Source: JAEUIX01 sp046156035 (GTDB taxonomy: Bacteria > Planctomycetota > Phycisphaerae > Phycisphaerales > UBA1924). Taken from it: a stretch of DNA of 64,000 nucleotides. Below, piece by piece: positions 48,784 to 58,604 of this stretch (positions are counted from its first letter, which is position 1; the number at the start of each line of letters is the position of its first letter). The notes beneath the pieces were generated by a model that searched no databases, was not told the DNA's origin, and worked only from the letters and a program-made list of their open reading frames with translations. The stretch spans positions 1-64,000 of the forward strand of contig JBJXEW010000003.1 in assembly GCA_046156035.1 (NCBI GenBank), read 5' to 3'. The translations under genes and the position numbers were made by a program.

Positions 48784-50037
48784 ATGATCGCATTCAACCT
48801 GTTTCGCTCGCCGCGGGGATGGACGCTTGAAATTCGGGGGAGGGCCTTGGCCCTTGCCGCAGCGGTGTCTTTGCCGGGGTGGATCGCCGGGTGCGATCGC
48901 ACGGCGGCCCCGCCTCCGCCGCCGCCACCCCCGCCCGAGGTCGTCGTCGTCGCCGCGTCGCAGCGCGACGTCTCCATCTTCAGCGAGTGGCTCGGCAGCG
49001 CCGACGGCCTCGTCAACGCCGAGGTGCGGGCCCGCGTGCAGGGGTACGTGCTCTCGCAACTCTACACCGAGGGCGCGGTCGTCAAGGCCGGCGATCCGCT
49101 CTACAAGATCGACCCGCGCCCCTTCGAGGCCACGCTGGCGCAGGCCCAGGCCGACCTCTCCCGGGCCAGGGCCAATCAGGCCCGCACCGAACTGGACGTG
49201 GCGCGGCTCACGCCTCTGGCCCCCTCAGGCGCGGTGAGCCAGCAGGAACTCGACAACGCGGTTCAGGACAACGCGGCGAACCAGGCTGCCGTGCTCGCGG
49301 CCCTCGCCAACGTCGATCAGGCGAAACTCCACGTCCAGTACACCGACGTCATCTCGCCGATCAACGGCGTGGCCGGCATCTCCAAGGCCCAGGTCGGTGA
49401 CCTCGTGGGCGGGCCGGTGGGCCCCGTGCTCACCACCATCTCCACGCTCGATCCCATCCGCGTCTACTTCCCCATCAGCGAGCAGGAGTACATCCGCTTT
49501 GCCGACGAGATCAACCGCATCGAGTCGGCCAGGCCCGCGGACGCCCCGCCCAAGGTCGATCTCGAGATGATCCTCGCCGACGGATCGGTCTACCCCCGCA
49601 AGGGCGCGGTCGACTTCGCCAACCGCCAGGTCGGCACGACCACCGGCTCCATCCAGATCGGCGCCACGTTCCCCAATCCCGGCAACACGATCCGCCCCGG
49701 GCAGTACGCCCGCATCCGGGCCGCGACCAAGGTGAAGAAGGGCGCGGTGCTGGTGCCGCAGCGCTGCGTGATCGAGGTGCAGGGCTTCCGCCAGGTTGTG
49801 GTGGTGGGTGCGGACAACAAGGTGACCTTCCTGTCCGTCGTCGCCGCCGAACGCATCGGCTCGGACTGGGTCATCGATGAGGGCCTCAAGGCGGGCGAGC
49901 GCGTGATCGTCGAGGGCCTCCAGAAGGTCAAGGACGGTGCCACCGTCACCACGCGTCTCTACGACCCCGCAGCCCAGGCGACCCCTGCCCCCGCCGCAGC
50001 CACCCCGGCCACCCCGGCCGCCGCTCCCCAGAAGTGA
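48784..50037 (+). CDS. RND efflux periplasmic adaptor (membrane fusion protein)
   Basis: 417 residues; GAGG lies 6 nt before the ATG. A lipoprotein signal ends WIAGC (Cys37), followed by a Pro run. Adaptor features are VNAEVRARVQGYVLS (lipoyl half), a helical hairpin with LAQAQADLSRARANQARTEL-type coiled sequence (core: QAQADLSRARAN), VISPINGVAG (second lipoyl half) and GQYARIRA in the beta-barrel. It connects the inner-membrane pump to the outer-membrane factor and is the first gene of a three-gene operon. The C-terminus is Ala/Pro rich. Confidence 0.93.
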   Translation: MIAFNLFRSPRGWTLEIRGRALALAAAVSLPGWIAGCDRTAAPPPPPPPPPEVVVVAASQRDVSIFSEWLGSADGLVNAEVRARVQGYVLSQLYTEGAVVKAGDPLYKIDPRPFEATLAQAQADLSRARANQARTELDVARLTPLAPSGAVSQQELDNAVQDNAANQAAVLAALANVDQAKLHVQYTDVISPINGVAGISKAQVGDLVGGPVGPVLTTISTLDPIRVYFPISEQEYIRFADEINRIESARPADAPPKVDLEMILADGSVYPRKGAVDFANRQVGTTTGSIQIGATFPNPGNTIRPGQYARIRAATKVKKGAVLVPQRCVIEVQGFRQVVVVGADNKVTFLSVVAAERIGSDWVIDEGLKAGERVIVEGLQKVKDGATVTTRLYDPAAQATPAPAAATPATPAAAPQK

Positions 50038-50043
50038 CCCACC

Positions 50044-53000
50044 ATGGCCCAGTTCTTCATCAACAGGCCCATCGTCGCGATGGTGATCTCGATCATCACC
50101 GTGATCGCCGGCGCGGTCACCATCCTGGCGCTGCCCACCGCCCTCTTCCCCAACATCGCGCCGCCGGAGATCCAGGTCAAGGCGATCTACACGGGCGCCG
50201 ACGCGCTCACGATCGAGCAGTCGGTGGCCACGCCCATCGAGCAGCAGATGAGCGGCGTAGACAACCTCAACTACATGTACTCCATCAACTCCAACACCGG
50301 GTTGATGACGCTGACAACCAACTTTGACATCAAGACCGATCCCAACACCGACCAGATCCTCTCGCAGATGCGGCAGTCGCAGGCCGCGTCGCAGATGCCC
50401 CCGGAGGTGAACGCCGCGGGCATCACGGTGGTGAAGTCCAACAGCGCGCCGCTGATGCTCTTCGATGTCTACTCGCCCGACGGCCGCTACGACGCCGAGT
50501 TTCTCGCGAACTACGCCTACATCAACATCAACGACCAACTCACCCGCGTGAGGGGCATCGCCAGCGTGACCGTGTTCGGGGCCGGGCAGTACGCGATGCG
50601 CATCTGGGTCCGGCCCGACCAGTTGGCCAAACTCCAGATCACGATCCCCGAGGTCATCAACGCGCTCAAGCAGCAGAACACCGTCAACCCCGCCGGGCAG
50701 ATCGGTGCCGAGCCCGTCCCCCCCGGCCAGGACTTCACCTACGCCGTGCGGGCCCTGGGCCGCCTGGTCACCGAGGAGGACTTCGGCAACGTCGTCATCC
50801 GCGCCGACGCCGACGGCTCCATGATCCGCGTGCGGGATGTCGGCCGCGTGGAACTGGGCGCCCAGACGTACAACATCTTCGGGCGTCTCAACGGCAAGCC
50901 CTCGGCCATCGTCGCCGTCTACCAACTCCCCGGCTCCAACGCCGTTCAGGCCGCCAAGGACGCACGCAAACTGATGGATGAACTCAGGACCCGGTTCCCC
51001 CCCGGGCTCGAGTGCGCCGTCGCCCTCGACACCACCCTCGCCGTGATCGAAGGCGTCAACGAGATCATCAAGACGTTGGTGGAGGCCCTGGTCCTGGTAA
51101 TCATCGTCGTCTTCGTGTTCCTGCAGGGGTGGCGGGCCACGCTCATCCCGCTGCTGGCCGTGCCCGTCTCGCTCGTCGGCACGTTCCTGCTCTTCCCGCT
51201 CTTCGGCTTCTCGGTCAACACCCTCTCGCTGTTCGGGCTTGTGCTGGCCATCGGCCTGGTGGTGGACGACGCCATCGTGGTCGTCGAGGCCGTCGAGCAC
51301 CACATCGAGCACGGGCTGTCGCCAAAGGAGGCGACCGTCAAAGCGATGCAGGAGGTGACCGGGCCTGTCATCGGTATCGCCCTGGTGCTCTCGGCCGTCT
51401 TCATTCCCACCGCCTTCATCCCCGGCATCACGGGCCGGCTCTACCAGCAGTTCGCCGTCACCATCGCCATTTCCGTGATCCTCTCCGCGTTCAACGCCCT
51501 CACCCTCAGCCCGGCCCTCTCCGCCCTGCTTCTGCGGCCCAAGAAGCAAGGCCGCGGGCCGCTCGCCCTCTTCTTCAAGGGGTTCAACAAGGTCTTCGGC
51601 TGGATCACCGGTGGCTATGTGGGCGCGTGCCGCGGGCTCATCCGCGTGCACCTGGTGAGCATGCTCATCCTGGTGGGCTTCGTCGCCGCCAGCGGCTGGC
51701 TGGGCGGCAGGCTCCCCTCCGCTTTCCTTCCCGACGAGGACCAGGGCTATTTCTACGTTGGTGTGCAACTCCCCGATGCCGCCTCGCTCCAGCGCACCGC
51801 GGCGGTGGCCACGCAGATCGAGAAGATCCTCGCCGAGACCCCCGGCGTGGAGTACACCACGACGATCGGCGGCTACAACATGCTCAGCGGTGTGCAGAAC
51901 ACCTTCAGCAGTTTCTTCTTCGTCACGCTCAAGGAGTGGGGAGAGCGCAAGGCGCCCAACGAGAAATACGCGGCGATCATGGCGCACGTCAACGCCGAAC
52001 TCCGCAAACTCCCCCAGGGCATCGCCTTCGCCTTCTCGCCCCCCGCCATCCCCGGCGTCGGCGCGGCGGGCGGCTTCACCTTCGTCCTGCAGGACCGTTC
52101 CGGCGGCGACATCAAGTTCCTCGACGATCAACTCAAGACCTTCATGGCCGCGGCCAGCAAGCGCCCGGAGATCGCGGGCCTCAGGACCACGTTTCTCCCA
52201 GCGGCTCCGCAGGTGTACGCCGAGGTTGACCGCGACAAGGTGCTCAAGCAGAACGTCGAACTCACCGACGTCTACAAGACGCTTCAGACCTTCATGGGCG
52301 GCTACATGGTCAACTTCTTCAACCGGTTCGGCCGCCAGTGGCAGGTCTATGTGCAGGCCGACGGCGAGTACCGCACGCAGGCCGAGGACGCGGGCCGGTT
52401 CTTTGTGAAGAACAAGAACGACGAGATGGTGCCGCTCTCAACGCTCACGCGCTTCGACAAGGCCTCCGGGCCCGAGTTCACGATGCGCTACAACCTCTAC
52501 CGCTGCGCCCAGCTCAACGGCGGCGCGGCACCGGGGTTCAGTTCGGCCCAGGCCATGAAGGCGCTGGAAGAGGTCTTCGACGAGACCATGCCCCGCGAGA
52601 TGGGGTACGGCTACATGGGCATGTCTTTCCAGGAGAAGGTCGCCCAGCAGGGCGTGCCGCCGACGGTCATCTTCGGCTTCTCGCTGCTGTTCGTGTTCCT
52701 GATTCTCGCGGCGATGTACGAGAGTTGGTCGCTCCCCTTCAGCGTGCTTCTCACGGTGCCCGTCGCGGTCTTCGGCGCGTTCGGCGGGCTGCTGCTTTTC
52801 AAGATGGAGAACAACATCTTCGCGCAGATCGGCCTGGTGATGCTCATCGGCCTGGCGGCCAAGAACGCCATCCTCATCGTTGAGTTCGCCAAACTGGAGT
52901 TCGAGAAGGGCAAGCCGCTGATCGACGCGACGTTGGAGGGCGCCAAACTCCGCCTCCGCCCCATCCTCATGACCTCGTTCGCCTTCATCCTGGGCTGCGT

Positions 53001-53223
53001 GCCTCTCGTTCTGGCCACCGGCGCCGGCGCGGTGGCGCGCAACGTCATGGGCGTTTGCGTGATCGCGGGAATGCTTGCCGCCACCGTGATCGGAATCTTC
53101 CTCGTGCCGCCCAGTTACTACTTCGTCATGCGTATCACGGGTGCCAAGCCGGGCAGCGCGGCGCCTCCCCCGTCGCCCTCGGCCTCTCCCCCAGGCGCAG
53201 CGCAGGCCGGAGGTGCCCATTGA
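50044..53223 (+). CDS. RND efflux pump, HAE1 family
   Basis: 1059 residues, full length. It begins MAQFFINRPIVAMVISI, typical of AcrB-type pumps. It contains the first periplasmic loop with SVATPIEQQMSGVDN, the helix segment GLVVDDAIVVVEAVEHH (proton-relay Asp pair), FFVTLKEW, GFTFVLQDRSG and the second membrane half with LVMLIGLAAKNAILIVEFA. Twelve transmembrane helices are expected. It starts 6 nt after the adaptor gene, and its stop overlaps the outer-membrane factor start (TTGA). Substrates cannot be predicted from sequence. Confidence 0.95.
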   Translation: MAQFFINRPIVAMVISIITVIAGAVTILALPTALFPNIAPPEIQVKAIYTGADALTIEQSVATPIEQQMSGVDNLNYMYSINSNTGLMTLTTNFDIKTDPNTDQILSQMRQSQAASQMPPEVNAAGITVVKSNSAPLMLFDVYSPDGRYDAEFLANYAYININDQLTRVRGIASVTVFGAGQYAMRIWVRPDQLAKLQITIPEVINALKQQNTVNPAGQIGAEPVPPGQDFTYAVRALGRLVTEEDFGNVVIRADADGSMIRVRDVGRVELGAQTYNIFGRLNGKPSAIVAVYQLPGSNAVQAAKDARKLMDELRTRFPPGLECAVALDTTLAVIEGVNEIIKTLVEALVLVIIVVFVFLQGWRATLIPLLAVPVSLVGTFLLFPLFGFSVNTLSLFGLVLAIGLVVDDAIVVVEAVEHHIEHGLSPKEATVKAMQEVTGPVIGIALVLSAVFIPTAFIPGITGRLYQQFAVTIAISVILSAFNALTLSPALSALLLRPKKQGRGPLALFFKGFNKVFGWITGGYVGACRGLIRVHLVSMLILVGFVAASGWLGGRLPSAFLPDEDQGYFYVGVQLPDAASLQRTAAVATQIEKILAETPGVEYTTTIGGYNMLSGVQNTFSSFFFVTLKEWGERKAPNEKYAAIMAHVNAELRKLPQGIAFAFSPPAIPGVGAAGGFTFVLQDRSGGDIKFLDDQLKTFMAAASKRPEIAGLRTTFLPAAPQVYAEVDRDKVLKQNVELTDVYKTLQTFMGGYMVNFFNRFGRQWQVYVQADGEYRTQAEDAGRFFVKNKNDEMVPLSTLTRFDKASGPEFTMRYNLYRCAQLNGGAAPGFSSAQAMKALEEVFDETMPREMGYGYMGMSFQEKVAQQGVPPTVIFGFSLLFVFLILAAMYESWSLPFSVLLTVPVAVFGAFGGLLLFKMENNIFAQIGLVMLIGLAAKNAILIVEFAKLEFEKGKPLIDATLEGAKLRLRPILMTSFAFILGCVPLVLATGAGAVARNVMGVCVIAGMLAATVIGIFLVPPSYYFVMRITGAKPGSAAPPPSPSASPPGAAQAGGAH

Positions 53224-54686
53224 ACCGCCTCACGCGCACAAGCCGTCGCCCTGTCGCCCGCCTTCCCCGCGCACGCCCCGCGTTCCTCCTCGCCGCCGCG
53301 CTGCTGAGCGGCTGCGTGCAGGGTCCGGACTTCACGGCCCCGGAGATCAACTCGCCCCAAGCCTTCCGTAACGGGCCCGAGCAGCCCGACGCGGCCTCGC
53401 TCGCAGACCTGCCCTGGTGGGAGGTCTTCAACGACCCCGCCCTCCAGTCTCTTGTGCGCGAGGCGCTCGTCAATAACTACGACATCCGCATCGCCATCGC
53501 CCGCATCGAGCAGGCCCGCGCGCTCGAAGTCCAGACGGCCTCGTCGCTCTACCCGCAGATCGGTTACGAGGGCGCCATCGCCCGCGGCCGCAACTCCGTG
53601 CTGGGCAGCCCCACACCCAACAACGGCAGCACGTCCTCCTCGGCCCTCCTCACGCTCAACGCCTTCTGGGAGATCGACCTTTGGGGCCGCATCCGCCGCG
53701 CAGACGAGGCCGCCCTCGCCCGCATCCTCGCCGCCGAGGAGAGCCGGCGCGGCATCATGCTCTCGCTCACCACCGGCGTGGCCCAAGCCTACTTCGAACT
53801 CATCGAACTCGACCTCGAGATCGAGATCTCCCGGCGCAACGTCCGAGCCTTTGAGGAGACCCGCGACTACTTCACCCGCCGCTCCGACGGGGGCGTGGGC
53901 TCGCGCGTGCAGGTGCTGCGGGCCCAGGCCAACCTCGCTCAGGTGGCCGCCACCATCCCCGAACTGCGGCGGCTCATCGCGATCAAGGAGAACCAGATCA
54001 GCCTCCTGCTCGGACGCGACCCGGGGTCGATCCCGCGCGGGCGTGCCCTGCTCGAGCAATCTCTGCCCGTGGACATCCCCGCGGGCATCCCCGCCGCGCT
54101 CCTGCAGCGCCGCCCTGATATTCGCCAGGCCGAACAGTCGATGGTGGCCGCCAACGCCCTCATCGGCGCGGCGATGGCGGACTACTTCCCCCGCATCGGC
54201 CTCACGGCGTTCGTCGGCAAGGTGAGCCCGGAACTCTCGGCCTTCTCGGGGGGCACGACCAACGCCTGGTCGGTGGCGGGCGGCCTGGCCGGGCCCATCT
54301 TCACCGCCGGCCGCACGCAGGCCCAGGTCGATGAAGCGACGGCGCGCTTCGACGAGGCCCGGCTCCAGTACGAACAGACCGTGAAGATTGCGTTCAACGA
54401 GGTCGCCAACACGCTTGTCACGCGCGAGCAACTCGCGGATGTGGAGGCCCAACTCCGCCTGCAGGTCGCGGCGCTCAGCGAGTCAGTCACCATCTCCCGC
54501 CAGCGCTACGACCTGGGCAGGGCGAGTTACTTCGAGATTCTCGACGCCCAGCAGCAACTCTTCCCCGCCGAGACCTCGCTTGCCCGCACCCTCGTGAGCC
54601 AGGACATCGCGGTGATCCAACTCTACCGCGTGCTGGGGGGCGGCTGGAACGTCGCGACCGAGGACTGGTCTGTCGCCGCGCCCTGA
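53220..54686 (+). CDS. RND outer-membrane factor (NodT/TolC family lipoprotein)
   Basis: 488 residues from a TTG start that overlaps the pump stop; GGAGG (53209-53213) lies 6 nt upstream, which decides this start. The lipobox is LLSGC (Cys32). Two OEP repeats are present: the first after PWWEVFNDPALQSLVREAL, with ALLTLNAFWEIDLWGR, and the second with DIRQAEQSMVAANALIGAAMADYFPRIGLTA (core: RQAEQSMVAANA) and VAGGLAGPIF. It forms the trimeric exit duct. It completes the adaptor-pump-duct operon. Confidence 0.93.
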   Translation: MNRLTRTSRRPVARLPRARPAFLLAAALLSGCVQGPDFTAPEINSPQAFRNGPEQPDAASLADLPWWEVFNDPALQSLVREALVNNYDIRIAIARIEQARALEVQTASSLYPQIGYEGAIARGRNSVLGSPTPNNGSTSSSALLTLNAFWEIDLWGRIRRADEAALARILAAEESRRGIMLSLTTGVAQAYFELIELDLEIEISRRNVRAFEETRDYFTRRSDGGVGSRVQVLRAQANLAQVAATIPELRRLIAIKENQISLLLGRDPGSIPRGRALLEQSLPVDIPAGIPAALLQRRPDIRQAEQSMVAANALIGAAMADYFPRIGLTAFVGKVSPELSAFSGGTTNAWSVAGGLAGPIFTAGRTQAQVDEATARFDEARLQYEQTVKIAFNEVANTLVTREQLADVEAQLRLQVAALSESVTISRQRYDLGRASYFEILDAQQQLFPAETSLARTLVSQDIAVIQLYRVLGGGWNVATEDWSVAAP

Positions 54687-54791
54687 CGGCCGCGACCGCG
54701 ACGCGGCGCCGGGCCGCACCGTCCCGCGGGCCGGGCGTGGGGTTCTCCGCACGGCCGGCAGGCTGCGCTGGCCGCTCTCCTTTCCGGTACC

Positions 54792-56051
54792 ATGAGCAAT
54801 ATGGCGCACTCCCTCCGCTTCGTCCTGACACTCCTTCCCGCGATTCTGCTCGGGGCTTGCGCCGCTCCCCATCGCATGGACGCGGTGCCGCGCGAACTCT
54901 CCGACCGGGCCACGGCGCTCGACAATCCGGCGTTCCGGACGTGGGACGACACGCTCAATCCGCAGTTCGCGGCCGAGTTGTTCCGTGCCGGTGGTCTCGA
55001 GATGGAGTTGCGGGCCAAGGCGGGGCAAACCGGCCCGCTGCCGCCCGCGTACTTCCTGGCCATCTCGGGGGGCGGGGCCAACGGTGCCTACGGCGCCGGC
55101 ATGCTGTGCGGGTGGACGGCCAACGGCACACGCCCGGAGTTCAAGGTGGTGACAGGCATCAGCACGGGGGCCCTCACCGCGCCCTTCGCGTTCCTGGGGC
55201 CAGCGTACGACGAGCGATTGAAGACCGTCTACACGTCGACCACCACGAAGCAGATCGCCACGGAGCGCGGCATGCTGGCGGCGATCTTTGATGATGCCCT
55301 GATGGGCACCGCGCCGCTGCGGACGCTGATGGAGCGGCTGATCGACGAGCAGATGATGCGCGACATCGCGGCGGAGTACGCCCGGGGGCGGCTGCTGCTG
55401 GTGGGCACCACCAACCTCGATGTCAACCGCGGCGTGATCTGGAACGTGGGCGCGATCGCGGCCAGCGGCGACCCCAAGGCTCTGCAACTCATCCACGCCC
55501 TGCTGCTCGCATCGGCGGCGATCCCCGCGGCGTTCCCGCCCGTCATGATCGATGTGCAGGCCGACGGCAAGGTGTATCAGGAGATGCACGTTGACGGCGG
55601 GTGCAAGGCCCAGGTCTTCCTCTACCCGCCCTCGCTGGCGCTCAGAGAGGTCGCAGCGGCTCAGGGCATTTCACGCGACCGGGTGGCGTACATCATCCGC
55701 AACTCACGCCTGGACGCGGACTGGGCCTCGACGGAGCGGCTCACCCTCTCCATCGCGGGGCGGGCGATCGACTCGCTGATCCAGACGCAGGGCATCGGCG
55801 ACCTCTACAGGCTCTACCTGACGACGCGCCGCGACGGTGTGGATTACAACCTGGCGTACATCCCGCCCACGTTCAACGTGAAGCCCACCGAGGCCTTCGA
55901 CCCGGTGTACATGAGCAAACTCTTTGACGTGGGCTACGCGGCGACGGTGAAGAGCGGCGGCTACGTGTGGGACAAGCGACCGCCGGGGTTTGTGGAGGAG
56001 CACGTTGCAGCACCCGGGGTATCGTCCGGGCCTGCCGCGCCGGCGAGATGA
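54792..56051 (+). CDS. Patatin-like phospholipase lipoprotein
   Basis: 419 residues. The lipobox is LLGAC (Cys23). The patatin domain has the oxyanion loop ISGGGANGAYGAG, nucleophile motif GISTGAL (Ser124) and catalytic VDGGC (Asp268), so the Ser-Asp dyad is complete. A second ATG at 54801 is preceded by TACCAT at 7 nt and may be the true leaderless start. Such surface or periplasmic lipases act on phospholipids. It lies 105 nt after the RND operon and before the DUF3300/DUF2950 genes. Confidence 0.88.
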   Translation: MSNMAHSLRFVLTLLPAILLGACAAPHRMDAVPRELSDRATALDNPAFRTWDDTLNPQFAAELFRAGGLEMELRAKAGQTGPLPPAYFLAISGGGANGAYGAGMLCGWTANGTRPEFKVVTGISTGALTAPFAFLGPAYDERLKTVYTSTTTKQIATERGMLAAIFDDALMGTAPLRTLMERLIDEQMMRDIAAEYARGRLLLVGTTNLDVNRGVIWNVGAIAASGDPKALQLIHALLLASAAIPAAFPPVMIDVQADGKVYQEMHVDGGCKAQVFLYPPSLALREVAAAQGISRDRVAYIIRNSRLDADWASTERLTLSIAGRAIDSLIQTQGIGDLYRLYLTTRRDGVDYNLAYIPPTFNVKPTEAFDPVYMSKLFDVGYAATVKSGGYVWDKRPPGFVEEHVAAPGVSSGPAAPAR

Positions 56052-56155
56052 GGGCGCGGCCTACGCTGGGGCGTGCCGGGCCTTGGATCATGCTGGCCGT
56101 CGCGTCGCTTGCCGTGCCCGGTCGGCACCTTCGGACGTATCAACGGAGCGGTCTT

Positions 56156-57541
56156 ATGCAACACTTTACACCTCGGTTGCTCGCGGCCCTGTGCGTGATG
56201 GCGTGCGGCGTGAACTGCCCGGGGCAAGCGCCGCCCAAGGCGCCGCCGCCCTCGGCGGGCACAACCCGGCCCGCTCCAGCGTCGACCGCTTCGACGCCGT
56301 CGACGGCGTCGAAACTGACCAAGGCCGACCTGGAAGAGATGCTCGCGCCCATCGCGCTCTACCCGGACACGCTGCTCGCCAGCACCTTGGCGGCGTGCGT
56401 GTACGAGGAGGATTTCAAGGCCGCGGCGAAGTTTGTCGCCGGCGGCGGCAAGGTGGACGCCACGACGACCAAGGACTGGGACGCGAGCGTGCTGGCGATC
56501 GCCAGTTTCCCAGAGGTGATCGGCCTGTTGGGTGCCAACCCCGAGTGGGCCGTGGCCGTCGGGCAGGCGTACCTGGTGCAGGGGGCTGATGTCATGGCGG
56601 CGGCCCAGTCTCTGCGGGCGCGTGCGTGGGCCAACGGTGCGCTGCAGACCACGCCGCAGCAGACCGTCGTGACCGAAGGCCAGACCATCGTGATCGAGCC
56701 CGCCAAGCCCGAGGTGATTTACGTTCCCAGTTACAACCCCAGCGTCGTCTACGTCGATGATGATGACGACGAGGTGGTCGCCGGGGTGATCGGCTTCGGC
56801 CTGGGCATCACCACGGGCCTGATCCTGGCCAACAACATGGACTGCTACTGGCACAGCGGGTGCGTCGGCTGGGGCCATGGCGGGAACCAAATCAACATCA
56901 ACGGCGACGTGAACATCGGCAACAGCAACAACATCAACAATATCGGCAGCGGCAACACCAACATCGGCAATGGAAGCGGCAACCGGCCGGCGCAAGGCGG
57001 CTCGAAGTGGCAGCCGAATCAGGCCCGGATGAGCCCCGGTGCCACCTCGGGCGCGGCCCTGAATAACTACAAGGGCGTGGGCGGCGGCACCAGCGCGGGC
57101 GGGGCGGCGGCCAACGCCAAGGTCCCTGGCCGCACGGCCGGGGCCAAGCCCATCGCCTCGGGCAAAGCGCCCCCGGCCCCCAAGCCCAAGCCCGCCAACA
57201 CCGCGCGCCCTTCGTCGCCAACAGCACGCCCATCGGCAGGGCCATCCGCGGCTCCGTCAGCACGCCCGTCGGGCACCCCGGCCGCACGCCCATCGTCGCC
57301 GCCCGCTCCCCGTCCCGCCACACCCGCGGCAAGGCCCGCGACACCCAGTTCCCGGCCAAGCACACCCGCCGCCAGCCCAGCCTCAAGGCCCTCGACCCCG
57401 GCGGCTCGCCCTGCACCGGCACCGGCTCCCCGGTCCAGCGGGTTCAACCCCAGCGGCGGTGGCGGTTCTCGCAGCGCCAGCGGGGGTTCACGTGGGGGTT
57501 CACGCGGCGGCGGTGGCGGGCGAGGCGGAGGCCGTCGGTAA
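56156..57541 (+). CDS. DUF3300 domain protein with low-complexity C-terminus
   Basis: 461 residues; GGAG lies 7 nt before the ATG. A signal-like N-terminus leads to the DUF3300 domain (LAPIALYPDTLLASTLAA at about residue 62, then YVPSYNPSVVY). A hydrophobic segment (VIGFGLGITTGLILANN) follows, then an Asn/Gly/Ile repeat (ININGDVNIGNSNN), a long Ala-Arg-Pro-Ser repeat region (about 345-430), and a Gly/Arg/Ser end (SRGGSRGGGGGRGGGRR). DUF3300 proteins have no known function and are often found beside DUF2950 proteins, as here. The tail is likely disordered and may bind nucleic acid or polyanions (inference). Confidence 0.8.
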   Translation: MQHFTPRLLAALCVMACGVNCPGQAPPKAPPPSAGTTRPAPASTASTPSTASKLTKADLEEMLAPIALYPDTLLASTLAACVYEEDFKAAAKFVAGGGKVDATTTKDWDASVLAIASFPEVIGLLGANPEWAVAVGQAYLVQGADVMAAAQSLRARAWANGALQTTPQQTVVTEGQTIVIEPAKPEVIYVPSYNPSVVYVDDDDDEVVAGVIGFGLGITTGLILANNMDCYWHSGCVGWGHGGNQININGDVNIGNSNNINNIGSGNTNIGNGSGNRPAQGGSKWQPNQARMSPGATSGAALNNYKGVGGGTSAGGAAANAKVPGRTAGAKPIASGKAPPAPKPKPANTARPSSPTARPSAGPSAAPSARPSGTPAARPSSPPAPRPATPAARPATPSSRPSTPAASPASRPSTPAARPAPAPAPRSSGFNPSGGGGSRSASGGSRGGSRGGGGGRGGGRR

Positions 57542-57602
57542 CGTGCGGCCACCGGTCTGATTGGGTGAGACAGATTCGGCTCCTGCCGGATGAGGATAAA
57601 CC

Positions 57603-58550
57603 ATGAAACGCCAAATTTGGCCGTGCGTGTTGGGTCCGTGTCTGCTGACCATCGCCGCCCTGTGGGCGGGTTGTTCGGAGCAGGAGCACGCCGCGGCGCC
57701 GGCGGCCGTCCAAGAGACTTACGCGAGTCCCGAGGACGCAGTCTTCCGGCTCATCGACACGGCCCGCAAGGGTGAGTTTGACCTGATCGTCCCGATCCTC
57801 GGGCCGCGTCTGCAGGACCTGGAGGCCGAGACGAAGGAACGCACCGAGGGCGACCTGCAGCGGCTCGCGGCGGCGTACGACCGCCAGCACGCGCTGCTGA
57901 AGGAGGACGATGGGAGCGTGACGCTGGAGGTGGGCGACCAGGGCTGGACGTTCCCGGCCCCAATCGTGGAGGTGAACGGCCGGTGGCGGTTCGACACCGA
58001 GGCCGGGGCCAAGGAGATTCGGGCCCGGCGCATCGACCGCAACGAGGAGGACACGATCGGGACCTGCCTGGACTTTGTCGCGGCCCAGCGCGCGTTCTTC
58101 GCCATGAGCGCCGCGCGAGGCGAGAGTGTTCCGGCGTACGCGCCGCGTTTCAAGAGCACCCCGGGCAAGCGAGACGGCTTGTACTGGAGTGATGACATTG
58201 GCCCGCCGCGCTCGCCACTAGGACCCATGGTGGCGGACGCGCAGGCAGCGGGAGACCTGAAACTGGTCGAACAGCCGCAGGCGTATCAGGGCTACCGGGG
58301 CCGCGTGCTCACGCGCCAGGGCAAGGGCGCCCCCGGCGGTGAGAAGAACTACCTTGACGGGGCCGGCCTGCTGACGGGGGGCTTTGCGTTCCTCGCGTGG
58401 CCCGACGCGTACGGCGACACGGGCGTGATGACGTTCCAGGTGTATTCCGACGGCACGGTGTACCAGAAGGACCTGGGCGAGGCGACCGCGGACGCGGCGA
58501 AGGCGATCGAGGCCTTCGACCCGACCGGCTGGGAGAAGGTTGAGCCGTAA
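57603..58550 (+). CDS. DUF2950 family lipoprotein
   Basis: 315 residues. The lipobox is LWAGC (Cys24). The DUF2950 signature parts are YASPEDAVFRLIDTARKG near the start, then DGLYWSD in the middle, and a C-terminal GFAFLAWPDAYGDTGVMTFQV with DGTVYQKDLG. The function of the family is unknown; members are predicted to be periplasmic or lipid-anchored. GAGG lies about 8 nt before the ATG. It follows the DUF3300 gene after 61 nt, a pairing seen in other bacteria. Confidence 0.87.
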   Translation: MKRQIWPCVLGPCLLTIAALWAGCSEQEHAAAPAAVQETYASPEDAVFRLIDTARKGEFDLIVPILGPRLQDLEAETKERTEGDLQRLAAAYDRQHALLKEDDGSVTLEVGDQGWTFPAPIVEVNGRWRFDTEAGAKEIRARRIDRNEEDTIGTCLDFVAAQRAFFAMSAARGESVPAYAPRFKSTPGKRDGLYWSDDIGPPRSPLGPMVADAQAAGDLKLVEQPQAYQGYRGRVLTRQGKGAPGGEKNYLDGAGLLTGGFAFLAWPDAYGDTGVMTFQVYSDGTVYQKDLGEATADAAKAIEAFDPTGWEKVEP

Positions 58551-58604
58551 TCACCGTTTGATGTGGGCCGATTTCGGCTGGCTGTCTGTACTTCGAGGTC
58601 CACC

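Noticed and set aside
49225..52131. 968-residue minus-strand frame opposite the RND genes
   Set aside because: Its Asp/Gly/Val-rich composition is typical of antisense frames; the adaptor and pump are certain.
56880..57530. CRISPR-like or intergenic repeat array
   Set aside because: The repeats are codon repeats (Asn/Gly and Ala-Arg-Pro-Ser) inside the DUF3300 gene, without regular spacers.
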